This document shows, piece by piece, positions 33,273 to 41,376 of a stretch of 49,481 nucleotides of DNA. The notes under the pieces were generated by a model. The model made no database searches, was not told the DNA's origin, and was given only the letters and a program-made list of their open reading frames with translations. The position numbers and the translations under genes are program-made. The DNA comes from Dehalococcoidia bacterium (GTDB lineage Bacteria; Chloroflexota; Dehalococcoidia; Lucifugimonadales; UBA1123). The stretch lies in contig JAGWBK010000009.1 of NCBI GenBank assembly GCA_021295915.1, forward strand, positions 1-49,481, in the 5' to 3' direction. The stretch's first letter is position 1. Each line of letters begins with the position of its first letter.

Positions 33273-34412
33273 CTATTGGTCGATCACCGAGCCGTCTTCG
33301 TGGAGACGCGTGGAGACGACGCGTGGAGTGAACGGGTGCTTTTCGGCGGCGTCCTCGGCTAGTTCGATGCCTATTCCAGGAGCGTCTGGGATGATCAGGT
33401 AGCCGTTCTCCTGAGTGACCGCGGACTTCACGATCTCGGACTTGGGAGGCTCATGCTCACCGGTCGGGTACTCTTGTAAGGCGAAGTTGGGAATGCAAGC
33501 TGCGATCTGAAGGCACACTGCGGTGCTGACCGGGCTAAGCGGATTGTGGGGTACCACACCGACGTAGTGGGCCTCGGCCAGGGCCGCGATCTTCTTCGCA
33601 TGCGTTATGCCGCCGACCATACAGACGTCGGGACGGACGTACTGTACCGCGCCGCGCTTGAGCAGCATCTCGAACTCGTGGATCGTGTGGAGACGCTCCC
33701 CTGTGGCGATGGGGATGTTGATGTGCTGTGCGACCAACTCCATGGCATCGAAGTTGTCGGGCAGGATCGGGTCCTCATAGAAGAAGGGATAGAACTGCTC
33801 GATGCCCCTTGCCAGTGCGATCGCCTCGGCGGGACTGAGACGCCTGTGGATCTCGATGCAGAGGTCGACATCGTCACCGACGGCGTCCCTGTACATGCCG
33901 ACGGCGTTAATTGCCTCCTTGATCTTGTTGGCGTGGGTCTTGAAGTAGGGTACTTCGCGATCTTCATCGAGGAACGGAGTCAGGTGTCCAACCGCCGTGA
34001 ATCCCATCTCCTTGGCGTCTTTGACCCCCTTTACGAGCGTCTCTCTAGTGTCGCCGAATACGTGGTAGTACACGCGGGCCTTGTCGCGGACCTTGCCGCC
34101 GAGAAGCTGGTAGGTGGGAACGCCGAAGTGCTTGCCAGCGATGTCCCACATGGCGATGTCGAGGGCACTAATGGCGCCCATGATAGCGGCACCGCGAAAA
34201 TGAGAGAAGCGGTACATGTACTGCCAGTGGTGCTCGATTCTCAGTGGGTCCTTACCGACGAGGTACCTGCCTAACAGATCAATTGCCGCCTTGGACGCCT
34301 CCAGGTAGCCCCATGCGCCGGACTCGCCGAGCCCGGTGATGCCTTCGTCGGTGTGGATTCTGGCGTACAGGTACCTGCTGACGCCAATTGATTCCACTTT
34401 AGTTATTTTCAT
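33273..34412 (-). CDS. enolase-superfamily enzyme, D-galactonate dehydratase-like (paralog 2)
   Basis: A 379-residue protein with the layout of sugar-acid dehydratases such as DgoD: LGGKVRDKARVYYHVFGDT, then the barrel with His189 (CIEIHRRL), E213 (FYEDPILP), E239 (ATGERLHT), D262 (VRPDVCMVGG) and H289 (VVPHNPLSP). Two positions differ from DgoD: the first metal ligand Asp is E187, and the Lys of the FKLNG-type strand is H143 (AVGHLTP). It could be a dehydratase of altered specificity. The start ATG 34412 has GGAG eight bases upstream. It sits between a TauE/SafE permease (37-base gap) and the Eis-like gene (one-base gap). Confidence 0.91.
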   Translation of the reverse strand: MKITKVESIGVSRYLYARIHTDEGITGLGESGAWGYLEASKAAIDLLGRYLVGKDPLRIEHHWQYMYRFSHFRGAAIMGAISALDIAMWDIAGKHFGVPTYQLLGGKVRDKARVYYHVFGDTRETLVKGVKDAKEMGFTAVGHLTPFLDEDREVPYFKTHANKIKEAINAVGMYRDAVGDDVDLCIEIHRRLSPAEAIALARGIEQFYPFFYEDPILPDNFDAMELVAQHINIPIATGERLHTIHEFEMLLKRGAVQYVRPDVCMVGGITHAKKIAALAEAHYVGVVPHNPLSPVSTAVCLQIAACIPNFALQEYPTGEHEPPKSEIVKSAVTQENGYLIIPDAPGIGIELAEDAAEKHPFTPRVVSTRLHEDGSVIDQ

Positions 34413-34449
34413 CTGTTCTTCTCCGTAGTGTGAGTGCGACCTGTCCATC

Positions 34450-35193
34450 CTATACCAGCGAGATGACTTCTCGCGCCAGGGTCATTCCGCACATGATGAC
34501 AATCGCCGCCACAGTTGCCCGGCGAAAGACCGTTTCGTTCATCCGCCTGACAAGGTGGGTTGCCAGGTAGAAGCCAATACCTACCGGAATGATAACGATG
34601 AGTATCAGCGAGATGCGCTCGGTCGTCATAAGTCCGGCAACGCTGTAACCGATCACACCTGCTGTCTCCACGAACAGGAAATACAGGGACAGCGCCCCAC
34701 GGACGGCGTTCCTGCTCCAGTTCTGCGCGAAAATGTACAGTGCCATCACCGGCCCGCCTATCCCCAGTGCGTTCAGCGTGGCCGAGACAAGGAAGGCAAC
34801 GATAAGGCCTGCGAACAGCCCTCGTGGTATCGGAGCCTGCGTCCGCGATGCGACCATGACCGTGAGCAAGATCGTGACTGCGGAGATCGCAATCTTGAGG
34901 GCGTGAGAGTCAGTCTCTTTCAGTACAAAAACACCCACCGGTACCGCAGCCAGGCCCGCGAGCGCCATCGGCAAGACGCGCCTGAAGTGAAGCTCAGTCC
35001 GGTTCTGGATGACAATGAGGACAAAGAGAATCAGCGAGACAGTGTTGACCACCACGACGACCGTCTGGGGGTCGAACACGAAGAGCAGGACAGGGATGGT
35101 CGTCATCCCGATTCCGAACCCGACAGTAGACAGCACGGTCGAGCCCATGAACATGACGACGGCCGCGATTGCAGCCTCGATGACATCCGGCAT
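34450..35193 (-). CDS. TauE/SafE-family membrane permease
   Basis: A 247-residue membrane protein with about eight helices in two repeated halves (GFGIGMTTIPVLLF in the first; LNALGIGGPVMALYIFAQNW in the second). This is the pattern of the TauE/SafE sulfite/organosulfonate exporter family (PF01925). Members export sulfite or sulfoacetate or move other organic anions. Its position between a D-aminoacylase-like gene (26-base gap) and a DgoD-like dehydratase suggests that it transports a substrate or an anion released by this pathway. ATG 35193 is the only sensible start. Confidence 0.9.
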   Translation of the reverse strand: MPDVIEAAIAAVVMFMGSTVLSTVGFGIGMTTIPVLLFVFDPQTVVVVVNTVSLILFVLIVIQNRTELHFRRVLPMALAGLAAVPVGVFVLKETDSHALKIAISAVTILLTVMVASRTQAPIPRGLFAGLIVAFLVSATLNALGIGGPVMALYIFAQNWSRNAVRGALSLYFLFVETAGVIGYSVAGLMTTERISLILIVIIPVGIGFYLATHLVRRMNETVFRRATVAAIVIMCGMTLAREVISLV

Positions 35194-35219
35194 GTAAGAG
35201 CAGCAGTCCCCGGGTAACC

Positions 35220-36803
35220 CTACGGGACTGCTCTACCTGCTAGCACTCCGGTGCATCGTTCGCTGTCGACAGCTACCTGGCCGTTGACCAGCACGAACGG
35301 AATACCTGTGGGGAACTGGACTGGATCGTCGTAGGTGGCGTTGTCGATCACGTGCTCGGCGTCGAATACCACGATGTCGGCATACCTGCCACGCTCTATG
35401 CGCCCACGGTCAGTCAGGCCGAACCGCTGTGCGGCGTTGTCAGTCATCCGCTGGACGGTCTGTTCCAGGCTTATGACCGGGTGCTTCTTGCGAAGCCTTC
35501 CCAGGAATCTCGGGAAGCAGCCGTAGGCACGGGGATGTGGCATCGACCCGATGGGAATTGCGTCGCTGCCGACCATGTAGTCAGGCCGCGAAAGGAACTC
35601 CATCGCGTCCCTGCTGATCTGGTCCCATACGCGGACGCTGTCCGGCGGCGCTCCACGGTAGCAGATCTGGCCATCTTCTTCTTCAAGCAGGTCGATCAGG
35701 GTGTCGCCAAGGCTGTCGTTGCCACGAAGCGCTGCAACGTCCGGGAGGCTCATGCCTTCGAGGTCCTTGTTCACCTTCATGTATGTGAATACCGCGTCCT
35801 CGAGTGTCCTGCGGGGATTGTCTTCGAGTTCCCTTACGAGTCGACTTCTGCGACGGCCGTCTCGCAGGCGGGCCATGATGGCGTCCGGTCCTCCCTCATG
35901 GACGTCGGTTGGAAGGAAGCTCAGTGGGAACGAGCTTCCAGTGGGGTAGGGGTACAGTTCGAGAGTGCAGTCGATGCCCTCGGCCTTAGCCTTATCGATC
36001 AGCTCCATCTGCTCAGCGACCTGACCAGCGTTGGAAGCTTGTGTCCTGTAGTGTGAGAAGTGGACTTTCACTCCCGACCTGCGTCCTATCTCCAGGGCCT
36101 CAGGCACGCCACCGCCGCCGTAGCCGCGGTCGGTATTCACGTCTCGCAAGTGTGTGGTGTAAACACCGCCATACTCGGCGACCACTTCACAGATGGCGAC
36201 AAGTTCGTCCGTGTCGCTCCATGCATTGGGGTGGTAGGACATTCCTGTTGCGAAGCCGACAGCCCCTTCTTCCATTCCCTGTCGAACGAGATCGAGCGCC
36301 ATGGCAAGCGCCTCTCCTCTGAGAGGGACGTCCTCGAACCCGACAGCTTCCAAGCGAATCGCTCCGTGTGCGATGTTGTAGGCAGTGTTGATCGAGACCT
36401 TTTCATCGTAGTGTGATCGGAACGCAGCCACGCTCGACATGTCCAGGTCTTCGGGCGGCTCACCCAGGATGCCGGACAGGTATCGCCGGTACGTGCGGTA
36501 GTTGTCGGCGGACATCGGGGCGTAGCTCAGGCCGTCCTGGCCGAGGATCTCTGTGGTGATACCCTGGCGCAGCCCATTTGCGTGCTGAGGATCTATTAGC
36601 AGCACGCCGTCTGAGTGGGCATGCGTATCAATGAATCCAGGTGCTACCGTGAGGCCGGTTGCGTTGACGACGCGCCGGGCTTTTGATGCTGCCAGATCGC
36701 CAACGGCGGTAATCCTGTCGCCCCCGATTCCAACGTCGGCTCTGAAGCTTCGTCTGCCGCTTCCATCTACTACGTTCCCACCTGAGATGATTACGTCATA
36801 CAT
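35220..36803 (-). CDS. D-aminoacylase-like amidohydrolase
   Basis: A 527-residue N-acyl-D-amino-acid deacylase family member (amidohydrolase superfamily). It opens with YDVIISGGNVVDGSGRRSFR, metal motif APGFIDTHAHSDG (DTHAHSD 59-65), then VGFATGMSYHP, VYTTHLRD and VKVHFSHYR with further metal histidines, and the catalytic Asp in MVGSDAIPIG. In classical D-aminoacylase a Cys in GNCG bridges the metals; here the equivalent reads GQDG (TTEILGQDGLSYAP), a variant found in many uncharacterised homologs. The substrate may therefore be another N-acyl or lactam compound. It lies between the reductive-dehalogenase-like gene (144-base gap) and the TauE permease (26 bases). Confidence 0.92.
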   Translation of the reverse strand: MYDVIISGGNVVDGSGRRSFRADVGIGGDRITAVGDLAASKARRVVNATGLTVAPGFIDTHAHSDGVLLIDPQHANGLRQGITTEILGQDGLSYAPMSADNYRTYRRYLSGILGEPPEDLDMSSVAAFRSHYDEKVSINTAYNIAHGAIRLEAVGFEDVPLRGEALAMALDLVRQGMEEGAVGFATGMSYHPNAWSDTDELVAICEVVAEYGGVYTTHLRDVNTDRGYGGGGVPEALEIGRRSGVKVHFSHYRTQASNAGQVAEQMELIDKAKAEGIDCTLELYPYPTGSSFPLSFLPTDVHEGGPDAIMARLRDGRRRSRLVRELEDNPRRTLEDAVFTYMKVNKDLEGMSLPDVAALRGNDSLGDTLIDLLEEEDGQICYRGAPPDSVRVWDQISRDAMEFLSRPDYMVGSDAIPIGSMPHPRAYGCFPRFLGRLRKKHPVISLEQTVQRMTDNAAQRFGLTDRGRIERGRYADIVVFDAEHVIDNATYDDPVQFPTGIPFVLVNGQVAVDSERCTGVLAGRAVP

Positions 36804-36860
36804 AGTTGACCTCGAAGGACAATCGCTCCGTCCGAATTCAATCTGCTTTAGAGAAAAGAC

Positions 36861-36916
36861 TCAGGGCATTCCGGCACGTTCGGATCGTACTGACCCTACC
36901 TGCCAAAATGCCCTGA
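36861..36916 (-). terminator. long-loop inverted repeat after the dehalogenase-like gene (possible terminator)
   Basis: TCAGGGCATT (36861-36870) is perfectly complementary to AATGCCCTGA (36907-36916), and GGCA/TGCC (36873-36876, 36901-36904) extends the stem inwards. Read on the minus strand it comes 32 bases after the stop at 36948 and is followed by GTCTTTTCTC. A terminator or attenuator ahead of the D-aminoacylase gene is likely, though the loop is long. Confidence 0.5.
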
Positions 36917-36947
36917 TGCCGATTACTAGATGGACGTGATCTTGAAA

Positions 36948-38258
36948 CTAAATTCCGCGGTCCATGCCCATGTCAGCGGCTTCTCGCCTGGTCTCAATCG
37001 TCTCTTCCAGGTGGTTCCGGAAGTCGTCCCACATCTCGTCGTCTTCAGTGTGACCGTTGCCATTTCCGTTGCCGCCACCGTGGATGTCCATGAGCTTGTT
37101 GCGGAACTCGACGAATACCCAGTCTTCTGCGCGCCCCTGAGGCATGTCGAAGAAGTCCCTCTTGAAGCTTGGCAGCTGACCGGGACCGAAGTAGCCCTTG
37201 TCAGACAGCTCGTAGCCCTCGAGGTTCTCGGTCCGCTTGCCGAGTATCTCGCCGTCGGTGGCGAGATAGTGCTCCATCACAGGCTTCATGCCGTACTTCT
37301 GGATCGGGCAGACCTTCATGCAGATGCCGCAACCCTCGTACCTGGCCATAACTGGCCTGCATCGCTTGAAGACGAGCTTGTTCTTCTCTACGCCCCGGTA
37401 CCAGACCTTGTCGGGCATCAGCGCGCGGCCTGGGCAGCGGTCCACACAGACCTTGCACTCCTGGCAGAACTGGTGGATTCCGTAGTCTACGGGCTGGTCA
37501 TGGGTAACATTCGCGTCGGTGTAGATGATCTGCAGTCGGGCCCTGGAGCCGAAGTGCGGCGACAGGAGCTGGCCGTTTGCGCCAAGCTGGCCAAGGCCAG
37601 CAGCCACGAACATCGGGATCATTGGGCCGTAGTGCCACGTCGGTCCTGACACCTGGATGTTGTAACCGAGCGACCTGATGTACGCGGTCAACTCCATGGT
37701 TAGGGGGCCCTGGTTGAAATAGGTGCCGAAGTGAGTATCCTCGGCCTCCATGCTCGGTATGGTCTGGGTCTTGCGGTAGTCCTGCTCAAGTGCGAGGCAG
37801 ATCGCATTGGGCAGATCGCGCCTCAGCTGAGGCTTTCGGCTGGCGTAGACGTAGTGACCGTCGTTCTTGGTGAACCCCACCTCGCCGTAGCCTAGCTCGT
37901 AGGCCTTCTGGCGAATGAGCTGTGTGACGTCCTCGCCGGTTGGCGTCGCGGTTGGTTCCAGCTCGCCGCTGGTCCTGACCCATTCGACAATCGGGTCCAT
38001 TTCCTTCTGGTGCTCTTCGAAGAACTCTACAGACTCAGGCGTGTACTCTTCGCGCTGCACCCTGGCCCAGTCGACGGATGCGCTCTCTTCGATGGCCATG
38101 TTCTCCAGGGGGTACTCTCTGCTAAAGAAAGTTACGTCCTTGTCCCTGGTAGGAATCCCCGGCGTAGTCACCAAGTCTTCCGGTACGGGGATGGTGTATG
38201 TAGCGTGCCCCACTTTTCTGCCTGGACGCTCTACGATATGACTTACTGCTTTAGCCAC
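36948..38258 (-). CDS. cytosolic reductive-dehalogenase-like iron-sulfur protein
   Basis: A 436-residue protein with the C-terminal architecture of RdhA: a corrinoid-domain-like segment (GLGQLGANGQLLSPHFGSRA, about 221-240) and two 4Fe-4S sites. Cluster 1 is C265/C268/C271/C275 in CQECKVCVDRCPGRAL; cluster 2 is C300 plus C310/C313/C317 in CGICMKVCP. There is no Tat signal, and no RdhB anchor gene is adjacent, so it is not the respiratory type. It could be a catabolic dehalogenase or another corrinoid reductase related to QueG. The start is GTG 38258 with AAGGAGG eight bases upstream; the open frame to 38705 runs into the divergent enolase gene. A Gly/Asn/His-rich linker lies near the C-terminus. 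Confidence 0.88.
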   Translation of the reverse strand: MAKAVSHIVERPGRKVGHATYTIPVPEDLVTTPGIPTRDKDVTFFSREYPLENMAIEESASVDWARVQREEYTPESVEFFEEHQKEMDPIVEWVRTSGELEPTATPTGEDVTQLIRQKAYELGYGEVGFTKNDGHYVYASRKPQLRRDLPNAICLALEQDYRKTQTIPSMEAEDTHFGTYFNQGPLTMELTAYIRSLGYNIQVSGPTWHYGPMIPMFVAAGLGQLGANGQLLSPHFGSRARLQIIYTDANVTHDQPVDYGIHQFCQECKVCVDRCPGRALMPDKVWYRGVEKNKLVFKRCRPVMARYEGCGICMKVCPIQKYGMKPVMEHYLATDGEILGKRTENLEGYELSDKGYFGPGQLPSFKRDFFDMPQGRAEDWVFVEFRNKLMDIHGGGNGNGNGHTEDDEMWDDFRNHLEETIETRREAADMGMDRGI

Positions 38259-38438
38259 AACAATCCCCTCCTTACAGAGACGTCTCGCGCATGTTGCGCA
38301 CACTATGAGCCATGTTTGCTGGCCTGCCGCGTAATCTATCAGAAAGTTTCCGTATACGCAAAGGTAATTCAGAACTTCGGTTTCATCATTAATCCGGTAC
38401 AATTCAACCCCAAAATACGACACTTGGAGATACGTCAT

Positions 38439-39614
38439 ATGAAGATAACAAAAGTGACCCCCTGGATCGTCAGCTTCCCCTGGGAGATGCGGATCGGAGT
38501 CGAGCAGGAGAAGGTCGTCAACGACCGGAATCTGGTGCTCGTGCAGGTCGATACGGACGAGGGAATCACGGGATGGGGAGAGATCACCACGTATCCTGGA
38601 CCGGTAGCAAACCGGGCCGTGGCCGCGATGGTGGGGCAGGTTAGCGAGTTCCTCGAAGGTGAGAGCACCAACCACTTCGAGCGTCTGTGGTCGAAGATCT
38701 TTCATTCCTTCACTTATGTCGGTTCAAGGGGTGCTACGACCGCACTCATCAGCGGAATCGACATTGCGCTATGGGACATCCGGGGCAAAGAGCTGGGCCT
38801 TCCCATCTACGAATTGCTCGGAGGACCAGTACGGGACAGGATTGCCCTCTACACGCACCCACCTGAGCCTCGAAACGCACCTGATGCCATCGCAGACGCA
38901 CAGCAGATAATCGACGCTGGTTACGAGGCTTTCAAGTTCGACCCTATGATGAGATTCATTCCTGGCGGCAACGACGGCTTTCTCGACGGGCAGCTCAGCC
39001 GGGAGGGCATCGCAACAGCGGATGAGATCGTCGGCGCCGTGCGTGAGGCGATCGGGCCCGACATAGAGATCCTGATCGACGCTCATGGGATGTACAACGT
39101 GCCCACGGCTATCGAGCTGGCAAACCGGCTAGGCAAGCACGACATCCACTGGTTCGAAGAGCCCGTACGGGTTGAGAGTTGGCGAGCACTTGAGCAGGTC
39201 AGGCGGGAGACTTCGGTGAAGATCTCAGTTGGCGAGCGGCTGCACACACGATGGGAGTTCGTCCCGATCTTTGAGAACAGCCTCGCAGACTTCGTCATGC
39301 CTGACGTAACCTGGACCGGCGGTATCACTGAGCTAAAGAAGATCTCGACTATGGCGGAAGCGTACTACGTGCCGGTGTCGCCACACGACGCGAGCGGCCC
39401 CATCAACGTCCTGGCCGGCGCCCATGTGATGATGACCACGCCCAACTTTTACAAGCTCGAGACGATGAGGTACGACCTTGGCGCATACGGTGCGTTCATC
39501 GAGCCCGGTCTGGACATTCGCAACGGAGACCTGTACGTGCCTGACACCCCTGGCCTTGGCATCGAGATGGACATGGACTATCTGAGGTCACACGTGACCT
39601 TCGGAGGGCAGTAG
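38439..39614 (+). CDS. enolase-superfamily enzyme, sugar-acid dehydratase-like (paralog 3)
   Basis: A 391-residue MR-subgroup enzyme of the DgoD/gluconate dehydratase pattern. It has K166 (YEAFKFDPM), D214 and H216 (LIDAHGMYN), E240 (HWFEEPV), E266 (SVGERLHT), D289 (VMPDVTWTGG) and H316 (VSPHDASGP), so the metal site and the dehydratase-type histidines are complete. It probably dehydrates a hydroxy-acid such as an aldonate. The start ATG 38439 has GGAG nine bases upstream; the much longer open frame from 38010 overlaps the divergent dehalogenase-like gene. The 180-base gap between them should hold both promoters, but only weak boxes are seen (TACAAT at 38398-38403). Confidence 0.93.
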   Translation: MKITKVTPWIVSFPWEMRIGVEQEKVVNDRNLVLVQVDTDEGITGWGEITTYPGPVANRAVAAMVGQVSEFLEGESTNHFERLWSKIFHSFTYVGSRGATTALISGIDIALWDIRGKELGLPIYELLGGPVRDRIALYTHPPEPRNAPDAIADAQQIIDAGYEAFKFDPMMRFIPGGNDGFLDGQLSREGIATADEIVGAVREAIGPDIEILIDAHGMYNVPTAIELANRLGKHDIHWFEEPVRVESWRALEQVRRETSVKISVGERLHTRWEFVPIFENSLADFVMPDVTWTGGITELKKISTMAEAYYVPVSPHDASGPINVLAGAHVMMTTPNFYKLETMRYDLGAYGAFIEPGLDIRNGDLYVPDTPGLGIEMDMDYLRSHVTFGGQ

Positions 39615-39826
39615 GTTCGAAGAGGGCAAGCGAGGTGACTCGGCTCCAGCAGAAGGCCATCTTCATTCTGTGGTCGGTCTTGCTGCTAGTGCCGCGACTC
39701 GTCCATCATCTCGAAGTAAAGGCGGCTGCCGAAGTCCAGATGCGCCCTGTCGTCATCGTGATCATTTACACGCTCGAAACCAGTGAACATCCATCGGAGC
39801 CAGAGAGTACACTCGCAGTCCCAGGC

Positions 39827-41275
39827 CTAATGGTATGTCCATCCTGCTTCGGACTCGACACGTACCTGGGTTGCGGTCAGATAGCCGCCAAAGGAGAGAT
39901 GGACCGCGTCCCAGTCTTCTGCGACCTTTGACCAGTCCGGCTCGAGTTGTTTAGGGTCTCCTGAGAAGTCCGGAACTTGGCCGGGGCGCCGTTCGTCGTG
40001 CTGCGCTGGATACTCAACACAGAGACTGTGCCAGTCATGGGCACTGTAAATCTCAAGGATGCGAGCGGCATCGTCGATGAGCATTCTCCAGACAGCATAT
40101 GGAGGGCGGCCAAAGGCCGGTCGAAAATCGCCGACCCCGTCACATATTGCCGCCGACATTGGGGATGTGTTACCGACCAGAGTCGATGTGTACAGTCCTC
40201 CCTTGGTCTTTTGAGCGTAACGTTCCCATCCGTCGGAGGGCTCTGAGGGCACGACCAGAGTCTTCTCGTCAGGTGGACTGCCATCATGTGATATCCAGAT
40301 CTGGCTTTCCCTCTTTATAGGCTCGAACCACCAGGACGCACCGTCCTCTCTCATGACTCTGCGCAAGAGCTCGAAGTGGTTGGGCGATTCTCTTTCCAAG
40401 TAGGAGAGTCTGTCATTCCTATCAGAATGCCACACATCTACTTCGTCGGAAGCGGCCGAGCAGAGCCAGACCGTCGTTTGCGGTAAGGCCAAGCTCTCCG
40501 GACTCATCTCCGACTTTGCCCCGACAGTTGCGAACGCCTTTCCGACTGGTGACAGCATGATTGCTTCGAGTCTCTCGCTGTTCCTGGAGAGGTCGGATCC
40601 TTGTCGCCACGCAATTGGTCCCCCATCGCCCATAGCAGGCTTCTTGGTCCCGGACTCTGTCCGCTGAAGGTCCCGGGTCTTTATTCGCTCCTGTCGAGTA
40701 TTACCTTGAGGGTCTCCGGCGACCCTGAAGAGCCACGACGCGCTCTGGGACGATGCGTCGAGGCTTGCAACGGGGGACCACGCCGCCTGAAGCACTAAGT
40801 AGGATGCCTCCTGTGTTGGAACCACAGGGACATCCAGCCTCCACAGGCGTGTATCTGCTGATTCCTCAGATACGACATCGATGCCCTCCGGCTCACTTCT
40901 CCCCAGGGCCAACCATTCCAGGATAGGGTCATAATCGGACGGGTTCTCTGTCTCCAGGTCGAACACGCGCATTATGGTGATGGATGTGGGAACCGGCACG
41001 CTATGAATCTCGAAAGTGACCAAATCCACACCCTGAATGACGGGCGAGTCATGTGCAGAGGCATCGAATGGTTTTTCTGGGCTTAGGGACTCACGGCGAC
41101 CCTCGACGATCCAGTCGTAAGCAATCAGAGTTCCGGGCCAGCGTCGGACCGGTTGAGGGACGTTTTCCTGTGCAGTCGTGCGCGAAATGGATACAAACAC
41201 GTCCGGCGGCCTTATTGAGGGTGTACCCCACTTGAGATCGCCAGGTTCAATCTGCCTAAGAGTGTCGCGGTGCAT
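39827..41275 (-). CDS. unrecognised protein, possibly ended early by a nonsense codon
   Basis: A 482-residue reading frame that I do not recognise. It is rich in Ser, Glu, Pro and Trp, with strand-like segments (PDVFVSISRTTAQE, VTFEIHSVPVPTSITIMRVFDL, YLVLQAAWSP), no signal peptide and no membrane helix. It looks like a beta-sandwich protein. The ATG at 41275 is immediately preceded by an in-frame TAG. The frame ends at TAG 39829-39827, but the same frame continues for 46 more codons to TAG at 39688-39686, with protein-like content (CTLWLRWMFTGFERV, then DFGSRLYFEMMDESRH). A CAG-to-TAG change is therefore possible. It lies between the dehydrogenase (same strand) and enolase paralog 3. Confidence 0.55.
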   Translation of the reverse strand: MHRDTLRQIEPGDLKWGTPSIRPPDVFVSISRTTAQENVPQPVRRWPGTLIAYDWIVEGRRESLSPEKPFDASAHDSPVIQGVDLVTFEIHSVPVPTSITIMRVFDLETENPSDYDPILEWLALGRSEPEGIDVVSEESADTRLWRLDVPVVPTQEASYLVLQAAWSPVASLDASSQSASWLFRVAGDPQGNTRQERIKTRDLQRTESGTKKPAMGDGGPIAWRQGSDLSRNSERLEAIMLSPVGKAFATVGAKSEMSPESLALPQTTVWLCSAASDEVDVWHSDRNDRLSYLERESPNHFELLRRVMREDGASWWFEPIKRESQIWISHDGSPPDEKTLVVPSEPSDGWERYAQKTKGGLYTSTLVGNTSPMSAAICDGVGDFRPAFGRPPYAVWRMLIDDAARILEIYSAHDWHSLCVEYPAQHDERRPGQVPDFSGDPKQLEPDWSKVAEDWDAVHLSFGGYLTATQVRVESEAGWTYH

Positions 41276-41338
41276 CTAGTCTGACCTGCTGGCGTGTTAC
41301 CGGAGTTTGTGGTTCTGTAGCCTAAAGTGTGAATCTCT

Positions 41339-41376
41339 AGATCTGCACCCAATGGAGTGGGCCTAGTGCGCGATCT
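41339..41376. other. intergenic hairpin at the end of the D-2-hydroxyacid dehydrogenase gene
   Basis: AGATC-TGCAC-CCA near 41339-41351 can pair with TGGG-...-GTGCG-CGATCT up to 41376, with small internal loops. It lies immediately downstream of the minus-strand dehydrogenase stop codon and lacks a clear T tract, so termination is possible but not shown. Confidence 0.3.

Noticed and set aside
38010-38438. N-terminal extension of enolase paralog 3
   Set aside because: It overlaps the divergent dehalogenase-like gene; enolase-family N-termini begin MKIT, and GGAG precedes ATG 38439.
38259-38705. N-terminal extension of the dehalogenase-like gene
   Set aside because: It runs antisense through enolase paralog 3, while GTG 38258 has a strong AAGGAGG at the right distance.
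39635-39931. 98-residue plus-strand ORF after enolase paralog 3
   Set aside because: It overlaps the minus-strand unrecognised gene and its in-frame extension, lacks a ribosome binding site, and its hydrophobic start looks accidental.
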